From positions 226,305 to 290,304 of the forward strand of contig CAIONQ010000163.1 of assembly GCA_903859705.1 (NCBI GenBank): a DNA stretch of 64,000 nucleotides. The letters run 5' to 3'. A program made the translations under genes and the position numbers. This document shows, piece after piece, positions 8,956 through 17,566 of this stretch (the stretch's first letter is position 1; the number at the start of each line of letters is the position of its first letter). This DNA comes from an uncultured Chthonomonas sp. (lineage in GTDB: Bacteria > Armatimonadota > Chthonomonadetes > Chthonomonadales > Chthonomonadaceae). Below the pieces are notes generated by a model that saw only the letters and a list, made by a program, of their open reading frames with translations, was not told the DNA's origin and did not search any database.

Positions 8956-9987
8956 CTATGGCTTAAGCACACTCTTGGCAATTTCCAGGCTATCCATGGT
9001 CTTGAATGCCAGCTCCCAATCATCCAGGGAGTAGATGCGGCGCATAGGTTCCAAATTAAGCTGTCCACCCGCCATCAGGCCAATAACGCGCTCCCAGGTT
9101 CGGTAGTTGTGGCTAAAAGAACCCTGCAGGGTAACTGCCTTCTGAACCAGCGGATCCAGCGAAAAGCCCACTGGCTCGCGGCCCCAGCCAACCTTTGTAA
9201 TCTGGCCCATGGGGCGCACCATCTCGAGGCAAGATTTTAAGGCTGCAGAAATACCCACGCAGTCAATAACAAGGTGGGCACCAAAGCCATCCCCTATGCT
9301 TTTAACGCGCTCTACTACATCCTCTTTGTCTGCCATAAGTGTGGTGGTTGCACCCAACAGGCGGCCCGTGGCCAGCCGAGATTCGTCCTTAGAGGTACCC
9401 ACCAGCACCAGCTCACCAGGGCTACCCAGCCGGCACATCTGCAGCACCATTAGGCCTATAGTGCCGGGGCCCAGCACAACCACGGTATCGCCCGGGGTAA
9501 TGCGGGAAAGCTCCATGGCAGCATTGCAGGCAACGCAGCCTGGCTCCGTCATAGCGGCATCTTCAAACGGAACATTATCCGGCAGATTGTGCAGGCATCG
9601 GGCCGGTACCTTTACATAATCTGCCATTGCGCCATCCAGGCCATATCCAAAGCCAAGGCGGTTGGGGCACACATTGTAGTTGCCAGATCGGCAGTAAACG
9701 CACTCGCCACAAATAGAGGCAGCGGTTTCGCTCACAACGCGGTCGCCCTCTTTAAAGCGCTTAACATTCTTGCCAACCCCGGCAACAACGCCTGCAAACT
9801 CATGCCCCAGCGTAACCGGGTAGTTAACTGGCCAGGAGTGAGAGGCATGCCACTGATGCAGATCCGATCCGCACACACCAACTCCCTTAGTTGCCAGCAG
9901 AACATCATTGTCGCCAATCTCCGGGATCGGCTTTTCACGCATCTCCACCTTACCAGGTGCGCGTTCGTAGTTTACAAGAGCACGCAT
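8956..9987 (-). CDS. Zinc-dependent alcohol/polyol dehydrogenase
   Basis: 343 residues from the ATG at 9987, which has GGAGG seven bases upstream; an earlier in-frame ATG at 10005 lacks a ribosome-binding site. MDR family: catalytic zinc site GVGVCGSDLHQW (Cys39) and LGHEFAG, structural zinc cysteines in SICGECVYCRSGNYNVC, and dinucleotide fold VLGPGTIGLMVLQ. It resembles the sorbitol/threonine dehydrogenase branch more than ethanol dehydrogenases, but the substrate is inference. It is monocistronic, with its own terminator at 8902-8933. It is a paralogue of the dehydrogenase at 805-1839. Confidence 0.9.
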   Translation of the reverse strand: MRALVNYERAPGKVEMREKPIPEIGDNDVLLATKGVGVCGSDLHQWHASHSWPVNYPVTLGHEFAGVVAGVGKNVKRFKEGDRVVSETAASICGECVYCRSGNYNVCPNRLGFGYGLDGAMADYVKVPARCLHNLPDNVPFEDAAMTEPGCVACNAAMELSRITPGDTVVVLGPGTIGLMVLQMCRLGSPGELVLVGTSKDESRLATGRLLGATTTLMADKEDVVERVKSIGDGFGAHLVIDCVGISAALKSCLEMVRPMGQITKVGWGREPVGFSLDPLVQKAVTLQGSFSHNYRTWERVIGLMAGGQLNLEPMRRIYSLDDWELAFKTMDSLEIAKSVLKP

Positions 9988-10005
9988 GCTCACACCTCCG
10001 TACAC

Positions 10006-10447
10006 AAATTGTATTGGGCTGCAGGCCCACGCCCGTTATCGGATGCGTGCAAACCACCGGGTTTGACGGCACCGAAAAGAATGCTTGTGATATAAGCCGT
10101 AAGCCAGCCCGCAAGGGCAACGCTGCCGGGTCATCTCTGCACTATTATAGCGTATCTGAGCTTCCTGCTGGCACGCATTCGGCGCCAGGCCCGGGATTAG
10201 GTGTTGGTGTGCCTGCGGCACGAGATGCGGACAAGCCAACTTCCTTATCCACACCACTACTGGCCGAAATTGTCGTCCGCCAACTAACACCAACCTAACT
10301 TCCGCCTGGCGGCATCCCGGCATCCCACCTTTTCCCTCCCCAGACCCCGCTTGTGGTAGACTGTTTGCATCACCCGGCCGGATCAAAACACCCGGCTGGC
10401 ACCGTACTAACTGTATAGCTGAACTTTGCCGAAAGGGATTAACTCTG
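10006..10447. other. Intergenic region between divergent genes
   Basis: About 440 bases between the leftward dehydrogenase and the rightward PEP-CTERM gene. It must hold both promoters, but I see no convincing -35/-10 pair, no RNA gene and no clear repeat. A possible ribosome-binding site (AAGGGA) for the PEP-CTERM gene is at its right end. Confidence 0.5.
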
Positions 10448-11038
10448 TTGTTGCGCCGTGTGCCGATTTATGCTGTTGCAGGTGCTGCACTTGCGGCCCT
10501 GCTAACACCACAGCACACAATGGCGCAAGTGTTACGCCCGGATGGCTGCGAACTGTTTTCCCCCATCCCCGGCACCGCAGGCTATCAGGCTCCCGATCCC
10601 AGTTTCAGCGTTTGCGATTCCCTTTCAGAGTTGGCCAACCACTGGCTGGAAGTTACCGATGATCTGCCAGATCCTACTCTGCCACGCCTTACAGATTTCC
10701 CAAAACGCATGCCAGATGATAGCGATGCCATACTACGAGGTGGTCGGTGGCGCTCAGATCTGGAACAATCTATGACTGCCGATTACTTGAAGGCAACAAA
10801 TGGCAGCACAAATGTTGCCGCCAGGTTGCCCGCATCTATCGCTGAACGCACTTCCCTGATAACTTTTTCTGGCCTGCTACCAATGCCAGCGCCCGGAACA
10901 GAGCTATTCGCTGCCTCTCCTCCAGAACTTCCACTGGCGCCTCTCGCCTCCCCAGAACCCGGATCTGCCGCCATCGCCGCCTCCTTTGCTGCCGCCTGTT
11001 GGATGCTCTTGCGCCGCCGCCGGCCCATGCGTCCTTAG
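10448..11038 (+). CDS. PEP-CTERM sorting-domain surface protein
   Basis: 196 residues. The N terminus (LRRVPIYAVAGAALAALLTP...TMAQ) is a signal peptide. The C terminus has the tripartite PEP-CTERM signal: SPEPG near residue 168, a hydrophobic segment AAIAASFAAACWMLL, then the basic end RRRRPMRP. Such proteins are exported and then cleaved by exosortase, often with extracellular polysaccharide production; the exosortase is not in this window. The start is TTG, with AAGGGA nine bases upstream, because the signal peptide precedes the first internal Met. The central region has no known domain. The sorting signal is confident. Confidence 0.85.
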   Translation: MLRRVPIYAVAGAALAALLTPQHTMAQVLRPDGCELFSPIPGTAGYQAPDPSFSVCDSLSELANHWLEVTDDLPDPTLPRLTDFPKRMPDDSDAILRGGRWRSDLEQSMTADYLKATNGSTNVAARLPASIAERTSLITFSGLLPMPAPGTELFAASPPELPLAPLASPEPGSAAIAASFAAACWMLLRRRRPMRP

Positions 11039-11149
11039 CGCGACTACATAAAACCTTTCATTCCGGTACTTGTGCTCATCCGGCACGCGGTACGCGGCAT
11101 CGTTCGCTTGTTCCCTCTGCATTTCCACAACCCCGGGCGCGAAGCGCGC

Positions 11150-13543
11150 TTAATGCGCTTCCGGCACCGGGCCTTTAAATCGGTTTAGTCTCCAAATTTT
11201 CAAATTCATATCCAGCCCAACACTTCCCAGTAACTTCGAATCTGCCGAAAAAACCAGGCCAGTAATCCGCTGAGAATGGCCCGGAAGCGTGGTATATGGC
11301 AACGTGCTGCCTACGGTATACATCCCAATGTGCGCAAACTCCGCCTGGTCTCCCATCGGGTCATAGCCAACGGCCAGCAGCTTTCCATCTCTCGAAAAGC
11401 AGATGGCGGTTACTCTCGATGCATCTGCCTCAATGCACAGGCCCGGCTCGCCAGTTAAGGCATTTCGAAACTGTACAGCTCTGTTTGCACCGCCAGTAAC
11501 CACCTCGCTGCCATTCGGAGCAAAGGCCAGGGCGGTTAATGCGTTGCCGTGGCCCTCTTTCTCCCATAATTTGTTACCGGTTGTTGCGTCTACCATAGTA
11601 ATTGCGCCAGATCGGATCCCACCCGGCGGAGAGCCCGTGCCTATGGCAAGCTGCTTGCTGTTCGGCGCAAACGCCAGCGCCAGAACCTCACCCTTCAGTC
11701 TCAATTTGTTCACCACATGTTGGTTAGCCGTTGAGATAACCAGCACGGTGCCATTGAGCATGCCCATGGCCGTATAGCGCGCATCCGGCGAAATCGCGCC
11801 ACACACCTGCCCAGTGCCTGTAACTATCTGTGGAAAGTGGGAGCCCGTGTAGCGCGCCTTCAACAGCTCCATACGGCACTCTTCCATGGGGGAAGAAACC
11901 GCCGCTGCAAGCGTCTCATCATCGGCAGCGCTTTGCAGGCTGTACACACTGCCAGGATATTCGGCAAGCATGCCAATATACTTGCCCGTGTCCGGGTTCC
12001 AGGTTTGAACCCGCCCGCCAAGCAGGCGTTGATCTTCCGCACGTTCCGTTGCGGTTACAAACCTGCCTGCAGCAAATGCAATGGCACGCGGTGGGCTAAC
12101 AAGCGGCACCGTCTTCACCGGCAGAGGGGATACCACATCTCTAAAATCGATGGCGCCATCTATCCCGGCCCACAGCGCCAGAATAAGTGCGCACGATGCC
12201 ACTATCTTTCCTGAGCCCTTCCAACGTGGAGCTACAAAATATGCCAGCAGTGAAACGGCAGCTGCGGCTATCGCGGCCCCTAGTGGTATTGGTGGGGAAG
12301 TTACTACAAGCGACCAACATGCCGCCAGCGCCAGGCCCGCTGCAGCCCAGCTCACCGGGTTAACAGGCGGCGGCGGCACCGGCGGTGGAAGCGAAACCGA
12401 GCTCCTACCATAGTAAATGCCGGAAGAGGAGCTTACAGATGGCAGCGGAGTTTTGCGCCTTCGGGGTGGCGGATTGTGCTCGCCACGGGCTACAACGTCC
12501 TTGGCCGGAAAAGGGTCTCGCCCACCCAGCATACCTCTGCGTTCACACCACGGGCAGGCCTCAAGGTGCCCGGAATACACATGCTGATCATTCTTTTCAC
12601 ACTCAACCAGCGCCTCTTCGGCCGCTTTCAGGGCTTCCATCCACATGGTTGCCGAAGGCCGTAATGCAGGGCGCGCATGCCCATCTTCAAAACACCGCAG
12701 CATCAGTGCCCCCACACCAGGGTGCATTATCCCTAATGGTGGAGATATCTTGAGTGGCCGGTAGGGAGTACGCTTTGCTCCATGCGGAAAGTGCCCCGCA
12801 GCAATCCTGTCGGCATAGGGTGGGGCATCTCCTGGCCCTGTATACTCGCCCGCAAAGGGGTGGGCGCCCTCCATTAGTATCTGGTAGATCAATACGGCCA
12901 GGGCAAAGTTATCGTGTGTTTGATTGCGGTCTATTTCACCAAACGAAATGCCGCTTAACTCCGGCGCAGTGAACTCTGGCTTGCCAACTGTGCACCGGTA
13001 AACACCCGTAACATCGCTGCCTGCAGTAGGCACCTGAAAAGAATCGGTATCTACCAGCGTTACTAGCGCCGAAGGGGCAACCAGAATATTGCTCTCATTT
13101 AAATCGCCAATAACATACCCGCGCTCATGCAGGGCATTCACAGCAGCGCACAAATTGCGTGCGGTGCGTAACAGGTATTTATAAGAAAACAGGGGCGCGG
13201 TGCGCCGCCGGGAAGAGGGGTTGCAATACTCAAAAAGCGGATGCACGCCCGTTACACGGGGCATCAAATAGCCGGCAAAAGCCCGGCGCGCATCGGCGGT
13301 AACCAGCCTATCCAGGGGCCAGGCAATAGAAATGGCATGCTCTGCCGCCATCGGGTCCACCGGCGGGTTTTGTAGCATTGCCTGCAGTTTGCGCCACTGA
13401 GTGGGTTCCGGATTGTGGTAAATCTTGGCGGCTAGCCCGGGTTCAGAAAGCACGGGCAGCACAACCGCTTCGCCGCCCGCGCCAATCTGGGCATCCATAG
13501 CAAGCACTATCTCTTCGCCAGAGGTTACACGCGAGAGGCGCAA
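11150..13543 (-). CDS. Membrane protein kinase with C-terminal WD40 repeats
   Basis: 797 residues. Residues about 10-305 are a protein-kinase fold: candidate ATP lysine Lys40 (LAAKIYH), catalytic loop GDLNESN with Asp147 and Asn152, metal-binding region VDTDSF (165-169) in place of DFG, then APEL near 195. After it come Cys315 and CPWCER (330-335), a small zinc-ribbon-like feature seen in TerY-associated kinases. A Pro-rich linker (385-398) and two membrane segments (about 397-460) follow, then WD40/beta-propeller repeats to the end. The kinase faces the cytoplasm; the side on which the propeller lies is inference. The gene is downstream of a TerY-like gene. The PP2C phosphatase of the TerY-P triad is absent. 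Confidence 0.85.
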   Translation of the reverse strand: MRLSRVTSGEEIVLAMDAQIGAGGEAVVLPVLSEPGLAAKIYHNPEPTQWRKLQAMLQNPPVDPMAAEHAISIAWPLDRLVTADARRAFAGYLMPRVTGVHPLFEYCNPSSRRRTAPLFSYKYLLRTARNLCAAVNALHERGYVIGDLNESNILVAPSALVTLVDTDSFQVPTAGSDVTGVYRCTVGKPEFTAPELSGISFGEIDRNQTHDNFALAVLIYQILMEGAHPFAGEYTGPGDAPPYADRIAAGHFPHGAKRTPYRPLKISPPLGIMHPGVGALMLRCFEDGHARPALRPSATMWMEALKAAEEALVECEKNDQHVYSGHLEACPWCERRGMLGGRDPFPAKDVVARGEHNPPPRRRKTPLPSVSSSSGIYYGRSSVSLPPPVPPPPVNPVSWAAAGLALAACWSLVVTSPPIPLGAAIAAAAVSLLAYFVAPRWKGSGKIVASCALILALWAGIDGAIDFRDVVSPLPVKTVPLVSPPRAIAFAAGRFVTATERAEDQRLLGGRVQTWNPDTGKYIGMLAEYPGSVYSLQSAADDETLAAAVSSPMEECRMELLKARYTGSHFPQIVTGTGQVCGAISPDARYTAMGMLNGTVLVISTANQHVVNKLRLKGEVLALAFAPNSKQLAIGTGSPPGGIRSGAITMVDATTGNKLWEKEGHGNALTALAFAPNGSEVVTGGANRAVQFRNALTGEPGLCIEADASRVTAICFSRDGKLLAVGYDPMGDQAEFAHIGMYTVGSTLPYTTLPGHSQRITGLVFSADSKLLGSVGLDMNLKIWRLNRFKGPVPEAH

Positions 13544-13649
13544 CTGATTATCCTGCTCTCTGCTGGCATAGAATTAGTGAGTGATACGTAAGCGTTTGCC
13601 GATAGGTGGGGCCTTCAAACGCGGCCCCCGGTGGTATGCACAAAATACC

Positions 13650-14318
13650 CTATACTGCTCCCCAGCCGGGCGGCGGCAGTGCCACCTGATCATCCACGCG
13701 GGATTGGGAAACGCGCTGCATACTGGCTGAAAGCCAAACAAACATCTCAACAAAGTTTAGGCCAATCAGGCGAACAGGGGCCCTCACAGAAATTTTAGAT
13801 AGCCGGTCCATATCTGCGCCCTCAACGCCAACGGCAAAGAAGGCAACGCGGCGCGCAGTTTCGTCCTCCGCAATGCGGCGGGCCGCTTCCTCCACCACGG
13901 TATCCGCTTCGCCCTGCGGGGCCCCATCGGTAATCAGGAATATCCATGGCCGATAGTACATAACACCATTTGCCCGGTACTGAGCTTTGCGGGCGTTTAG
14001 CAGATCCAGCGCACGGTTAATTGCGCCGCCCATATGCGTTAAGCCCTGTGCCTGCAGTTGCGGAGGCGTGAACTGATCCACCGTTACAAAGTCCTGCTCA
14101 ACCTTCACCTCATTGTTAAACGTAACAATCGCCACCTCAACCCGGCGGGCAGCCAGTGCATCTTTGCTTAACTCCTGCTGAAAAGCATTCAGGCCAGCCT
14201 GCAGGGCATCCAGCGGCGCACCACGCATAGAACCAGAAATGTCCAGCAGCAAAACGCACGGGCATCGAGGATCGGGATTATCCGCAAACTCAACAAGATC
14301 TTCAAGCGCAGTAGACAA
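13650..14318 (-). CDS. TerY-like VWA-domain protein
   Basis: 222 residues, essentially one von Willebrand A domain. The metal-ion-dependent adhesion site is complete: DISGS (Asp26, Ser28, Ser30), Thr94 in LTHMGGAI, and Asp131 in ITDGAPQG. This matches TerY, the VWA protein known from tellurite/stress clusters and from TerY-P triads with a kinase and a PP2C phosphatase. It lies 106 bases upstream of the kinase/WD40 gene on the same strand and is probably co-transcribed. No TerD-type gene is nearby. The exact process is unknown. Confidence 0.88.
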   Translation of the reverse strand: MSTALEDLVEFADNPDPRCPCVLLLDISGSMRGAPLDALQAGLNAFQQELSKDALAARRVEVAIVTFNNEVKVEQDFVTVDQFTPPQLQAQGLTHMGGAINRALDLLNARKAQYRANGVMYYRPWIFLITDGAPQGEADTVVEEAARRIAEDETARRVAFFAVGVEGADMDRLSKISVRAPVRLIGLNFVEMFVWLSASMQRVSQSRVDDQVALPPPGWGAV

Positions 14319-14451
14319 AGTAAACTCCTTTCGGGCCTCAGGTTACCCTCGGCCCAACTGGAGTATTACCTTATAAATCGGCGGTTGAGAAGTACGCACG
14401 GCATCATAGGTTAGAAAACGGAGTGCTGTGCCCGCAAAGTGCATATTGCAT

Positions 14452-14576
14452 GCGCCTTCGGCGCGGTGTTGGGCTTGAGTGCTGGGGTGTGGTAACGGCT
14501 GTAGCCGTGGGCTGCCGCACCATAGCGCTGAAGGCACGGTATATGATAGCGAAGGGCGATAGCCCTGGTCGACCGA
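14452..14576. repeat. Repeat-rich spacer with GCGCCTTCGGCGC element
   Basis: A short palindrome-like element, GCGCCTTCGGCGCGG at 14452-14466, recurs at 30999-31013 beside another repeat cluster. The rest of the spacer holds short imperfect inverted repeats such as GGCTGTAGCCGTGGGC. No gene is supported here. Confidence 0.5.
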
Positions 14577-15623
14577 TCACACAAATACAAACGGCCTTTG
14601 CCTGTAATCTTTAATGCCATGCGCCTCAGCGAGTTCGCGCGACCGGCCGGTATCTGCTACGCTGGCATAGTACATCCCAAGGCTTTTGAGTGTTGGCAGC
14701 GTCATCAGCCAGGCGTGGTCGTCTGCGGTTCCAAACTTAATGCCGGAGAAGTACAGCTCTTCAAGCGCCGGGGCTGTGGCGAGAGCAGAGATGTCCTGCA
14801 GGCCTTTCATTGTATCCAGATAGACTCTACGCAGGGCCGTTAGTGCATTTAGATCGGGCAGTATCTTTACGTTAATCAGCGATTGCAAAAACAGGTATTG
14901 CAGCCCGGTTAAGGTGGAGATCACGCTGATATCACTCAATCCCTTGATCTGCCACAGTTCGAGATACTTGATCTGAGACATGCCTGCGATAGGGGAGAGG
15001 TCAACTGTACCTCCGAGCTTGATATCGAGAGATGTCAGCCGAGGAAGGGACTGCAGAATACTCAGATCGATTTTAGAGAGCGACCGCAAGGTCAAGTCCT
15101 CGATGCAGGGTACCTGCGCAAGGACCTCTATCCCCTTTTGATGCCCTTCGATGTACAGTTTCTTCAGGTTCGTAAAGCGGGATATGGCGCTGACATCTGG
15201 CTTTTTAGACTCCGTGGCTTCCAGCGAAAGAGTATGAATCTGCTCCGCCGGAAGCGTTTTCAGAAACTCAAACGAGTTGAGGCCATAGACTCCAACTGTC
15301 AGCGCCTCTAATTGCGGCATGCTGCCGATGGCTTCGATGTTGGTAACCGTTTGCATGCAGTTAACCGAAAGCTGGCGCACATTCGACATCTGTTCCAGAA
15401 ACAACAGATCACAGACTTCGTTGAAGAACCCGTAGGCACGCAGTTCAATATCGGGCCGGCGTGAAAACAACTCCGAGTTCAGCAATCCCCAGGCAGCCGG
15501 ATCGGGCATTGACTTCGTCTGAACGACCTTAACGGCCGTATCGTCGACGATCGCCGGAATCTCGGCGGGATCAATGGTGTCGGTGAAGTCTACAATGTGC
15601 GAGAAAGAACGGATGAAACCCAT
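14577..15623 (-). CDS. Leucine-rich repeat protein
   Basis: 348 residues, no signal peptide. Residues about 80-330 are a run of some eleven leucine-rich repeats of the SDS22/internalin type with a 21-22 residue period (for example LPRLTSLDIKLGGTVDLSPIAG, then MSQIKYLELWQIKGLSDISV). Such repeats form a curved protein-binding solenoid. A GGGGGA ten bases upstream supports the ATG at 15623. It stands alone upstream of the TerY gene with a 258-base gap. The partner is unknown. It could be a recent or mobile family, since repeats flank it on both sides. Confidence 0.8.
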   Translation of the reverse strand: MGFIRSFSHIVDFTDTIDPAEIPAIVDDTAVKVVQTKSMPDPAAWGLLNSELFSRRPDIELRAYGFFNEVCDLLFLEQMSNVRQLSVNCMQTVTNIEAIGSMPQLEALTVGVYGLNSFEFLKTLPAEQIHTLSLEATESKKPDVSAISRFTNLKKLYIEGHQKGIEVLAQVPCIEDLTLRSLSKIDLSILQSLPRLTSLDIKLGGTVDLSPIAGMSQIKYLELWQIKGLSDISVISTLTGLQYLFLQSLINVKILPDLNALTALRRVYLDTMKGLQDISALATAPALEELYFSGIKFGTADDHAWLMTLPTLKSLGMYYASVADTGRSRELAEAHGIKDYRQRPFVFV

Positions 15624-16861
15624 GACTGGAAGTCCCCCGAGTAATGAAAGTTTTGAAAGGGAAAAGGGAAGACGGAAGAGTTGGGAAGTTTCGAAAGTAG
15701 GATTGAGGGGTCATTTCGATGGCAATTAGGCGTTTACCTGCGATAGACGTAAACCGCGTAAGAACAAACACCGTGTTGTTGGCGAAGTTAGAAAGAATTG
15801 CCACTCCTGGTTTCTTAGTCGCCGAGCGCAGCGAAGACACAGGGGGATGGGCGAGAAACGGATTTCCATTCATAACCTTCCACTTCCATCCACCACGAGC
15901 CTCGGTTCAGAAATGCAATTCTCGCGCAAGCAAGCGTAGCGCGGTAGATATTGCTTTTCATGAAGATCCGCTTCTGCGTTGCGCGAAGTAATGCAGTGAA
16001 GAGGGAGGTGTGCTCAAGCTGCCTGTCGCTTAAGCAGAGCTACGTTCTGAAATGCAATGTCTCGCAAGCAAGCGTAGCGCTGTAGAAATTGCTTTTCATA
16101 AACATCCTGTTATGCGTTGCGCGAAGAGATGCAGTGAAGAGAGAAGTGGTACTGCTGTAGCTGCCTGTCGCTCAGGCACAGCTATGTCATGAGATGCATT
16201 TGTCGCGCTAAGGAAATGCAAAGCACGCGAAGAGATGCATCTAAGAGGGAAGTGGTACCGCTCAAGATACCCTCCGCTTAAGCAAAACGTTGATCTAACA
16301 GATCCAGATGAGAGCTTCGCGGTCTTCGCGCGCCAAATGAAAAGCTCCCGGTTAGCACTGTTTTCCAACAAAAAGAACCAGCAAGCGCAGCGCGGTAGAA
16401 ATCGCACTTCATAAATTTCCTTTCTCCCGCTCCCCGCATCTCTTCGCGGCCTCCGCTCCCTTCGCGCGAGAAAAACTAAATAGCTTCCACCACGCACGAA
16501 CCTGTCAACTACCAGTGCACATTCCACGGGAAACCGACGGCCGTTCCACGGGAATCGATAGCCTGTGTGGACTGATTTCCTGCTGTTTTGTTAATGGGCT
16601 TGTTTGGACAGTCACCGTGCACTTGCCTCACTGTCCGGGGTAAGCACCGGCAGAGCAGCCCGGGACGATCAAAACAGATACAAACCGCCGCAATCCGCCA
16701 GCAAAACAATTCAGGTAATATCACTTAGAGCTGTCGAAAACCACAGTCTGAGACTGCGCAGATATAACCAGAATTGCTCCGCATTTTCACCAGAATGCGC
16801 ACTAAGCGAGCGTCTTCGCCTCTTTGCCAATTGCAAAATTCCTTTTTCCTGAGAAAACAAC
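15624..16861. other. Long non-coding stretch with degenerate repeats
   Basis: About 1.2 kb without a convincing gene. Short open frames on both strands (for example 15719-15991 plus and 16096-16527 minus) are Ser/Arg-rich, lack ribosome-binding sites and run across the repeats, so I do not call them. The main content is the 138-base repeat listed separately. The last 350 bases show nothing recognisable. Confidence 0.6.
15906..16420 (+). repeat. Degenerate tandem repeat, about 138-base unit
   Basis: Two good copies start at 15906 and 16045; their shared core CAAGCAAGCGTAGCG begins at 15927 and 16065, giving a period of 138. Both carry GGTAGA/TGTAGA-type sequence then TTGCTTTTCAT, GCGTTGCGCGAAG, GCAGTGAAGAG and CTGCCTGTCGCT. 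A third, internally deleted copy begins near 16187, and a fragment lies near 16375-16415. Reverse-complement copies of the core occur at 31032-31100. Confidence 0.8.
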
Positions 16862-17104
16862 ATGCCTACACTAACAGCAAGCTTTGTAAGAGAAGAGTAC
16901 AGTGCCTGCGGGCCACAGGGCTGGGTTGTATTGCTGGAACCCAACGGTGATGAGTTCGAATGCCGCTGCCTTGCCCGCCCGGAAGGCAAGGTAGAGATAT
17001 ACGGTGATTCACATACTATTGCCTACCTGGAATCGCGATATGGGCGCGCGGCCGTCGCATTAACTGCCCAGAAAGCGGTGCTGGACCATTTCCGTGGCCA
17101 ATAG
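16862..17104 (+). CDS. Small hypothetical protein
   Basis: 80 residues starting MPTLTASFVREEYSACG. The composition is that of an ordinary soluble protein, with alternating beta-like segments (GWVVLLEPNGDEFECRC) and a C-terminal helix. No clear ribosome-binding site precedes the ATG. No domain is recognised. It lies alone at the left edge of the restriction island, between a repeat field and a gene-poor stretch. The frame on the opposite strand (17023-17484) is less protein-like. Confidence 0.5.
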   Translation: MPTLTASFVREEYSACGPQGWVVLLEPNGDEFECRCLARPEGKVEIYGDSHTIAYLESRYGRAAVALTAQKAVLDHFRGQ

Positions 17105-17566
17105 TAGTGAGTTGGCACCGTTGAGGGCTGGTGGGGAACTGTAATGTAGCCCGTATGTGTCCTGAAATACCGATTAATCAGCACAACTCTGCTATACAGA
17201 TGACATACGGGAACCATTATACTTTTCAAATTCTTGAGAGCATCGCTGTGGCCCATTAGGAACGGCAGTAATAGGCACCTCGCAACTGCGACTACCGAGC
17301 CGCGATGTCCATGCTGCACAGCCTGCGCTGTGTCGTGGCGCGAATGTTGGCACTCGCTATTGGTTGTCTGTCGGCCCAGATCAGCCGTATAGAGCGACCC
17401 GATGTCCGGCAGCATCAAAGCTTCCCGCGATGCTGTGGCTAAGACTACATGGTGACGTGGCCGGGCGCGAGGGATCAGACACACTGGAACTTCTTGCCCT
17501 TACAAGATTACGGTCATAGCTGTGAGTTCAATAGGACCTGGAAAGTCCTGCCCAACCACTCATGGC
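17105..17566. other. Intergenic stretch left of the restriction operon
   Basis: About 460 bases. The one feature seen is a 9-bp inverted repeat (17150-17158 with 17203-17211, CCCGTATGT/ACATACGGG) separated by 44 bases. No gene, terminator with a T run or promoter is convincing. Confidence 0.45.

Noticed and set aside
15719..15991. 90-codon plus-strand frame upstream of the LRR gene
   Set aside because: It runs into the degenerate repeat field, has no ribosome-binding site and shows no protein-like pattern.
15906..16420. Considered as a CRISPR array
   Set aside because: The unit is about 138 bases and similar throughout, without short identical repeats separated by unique spacers, and no cas gene is in the window.
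16096..16527. 143-codon minus-strand frame
   Set aside because: It lies across the repeats, is rich in Arg, Ser, Cys and Leu, and resembles translated non-coding repeat.
17023..17484. 153-codon minus-strand frame
   Set aside because: It overlaps the small plus-strand ORF at 16862, and its His/Arg-rich composition is not protein-like.
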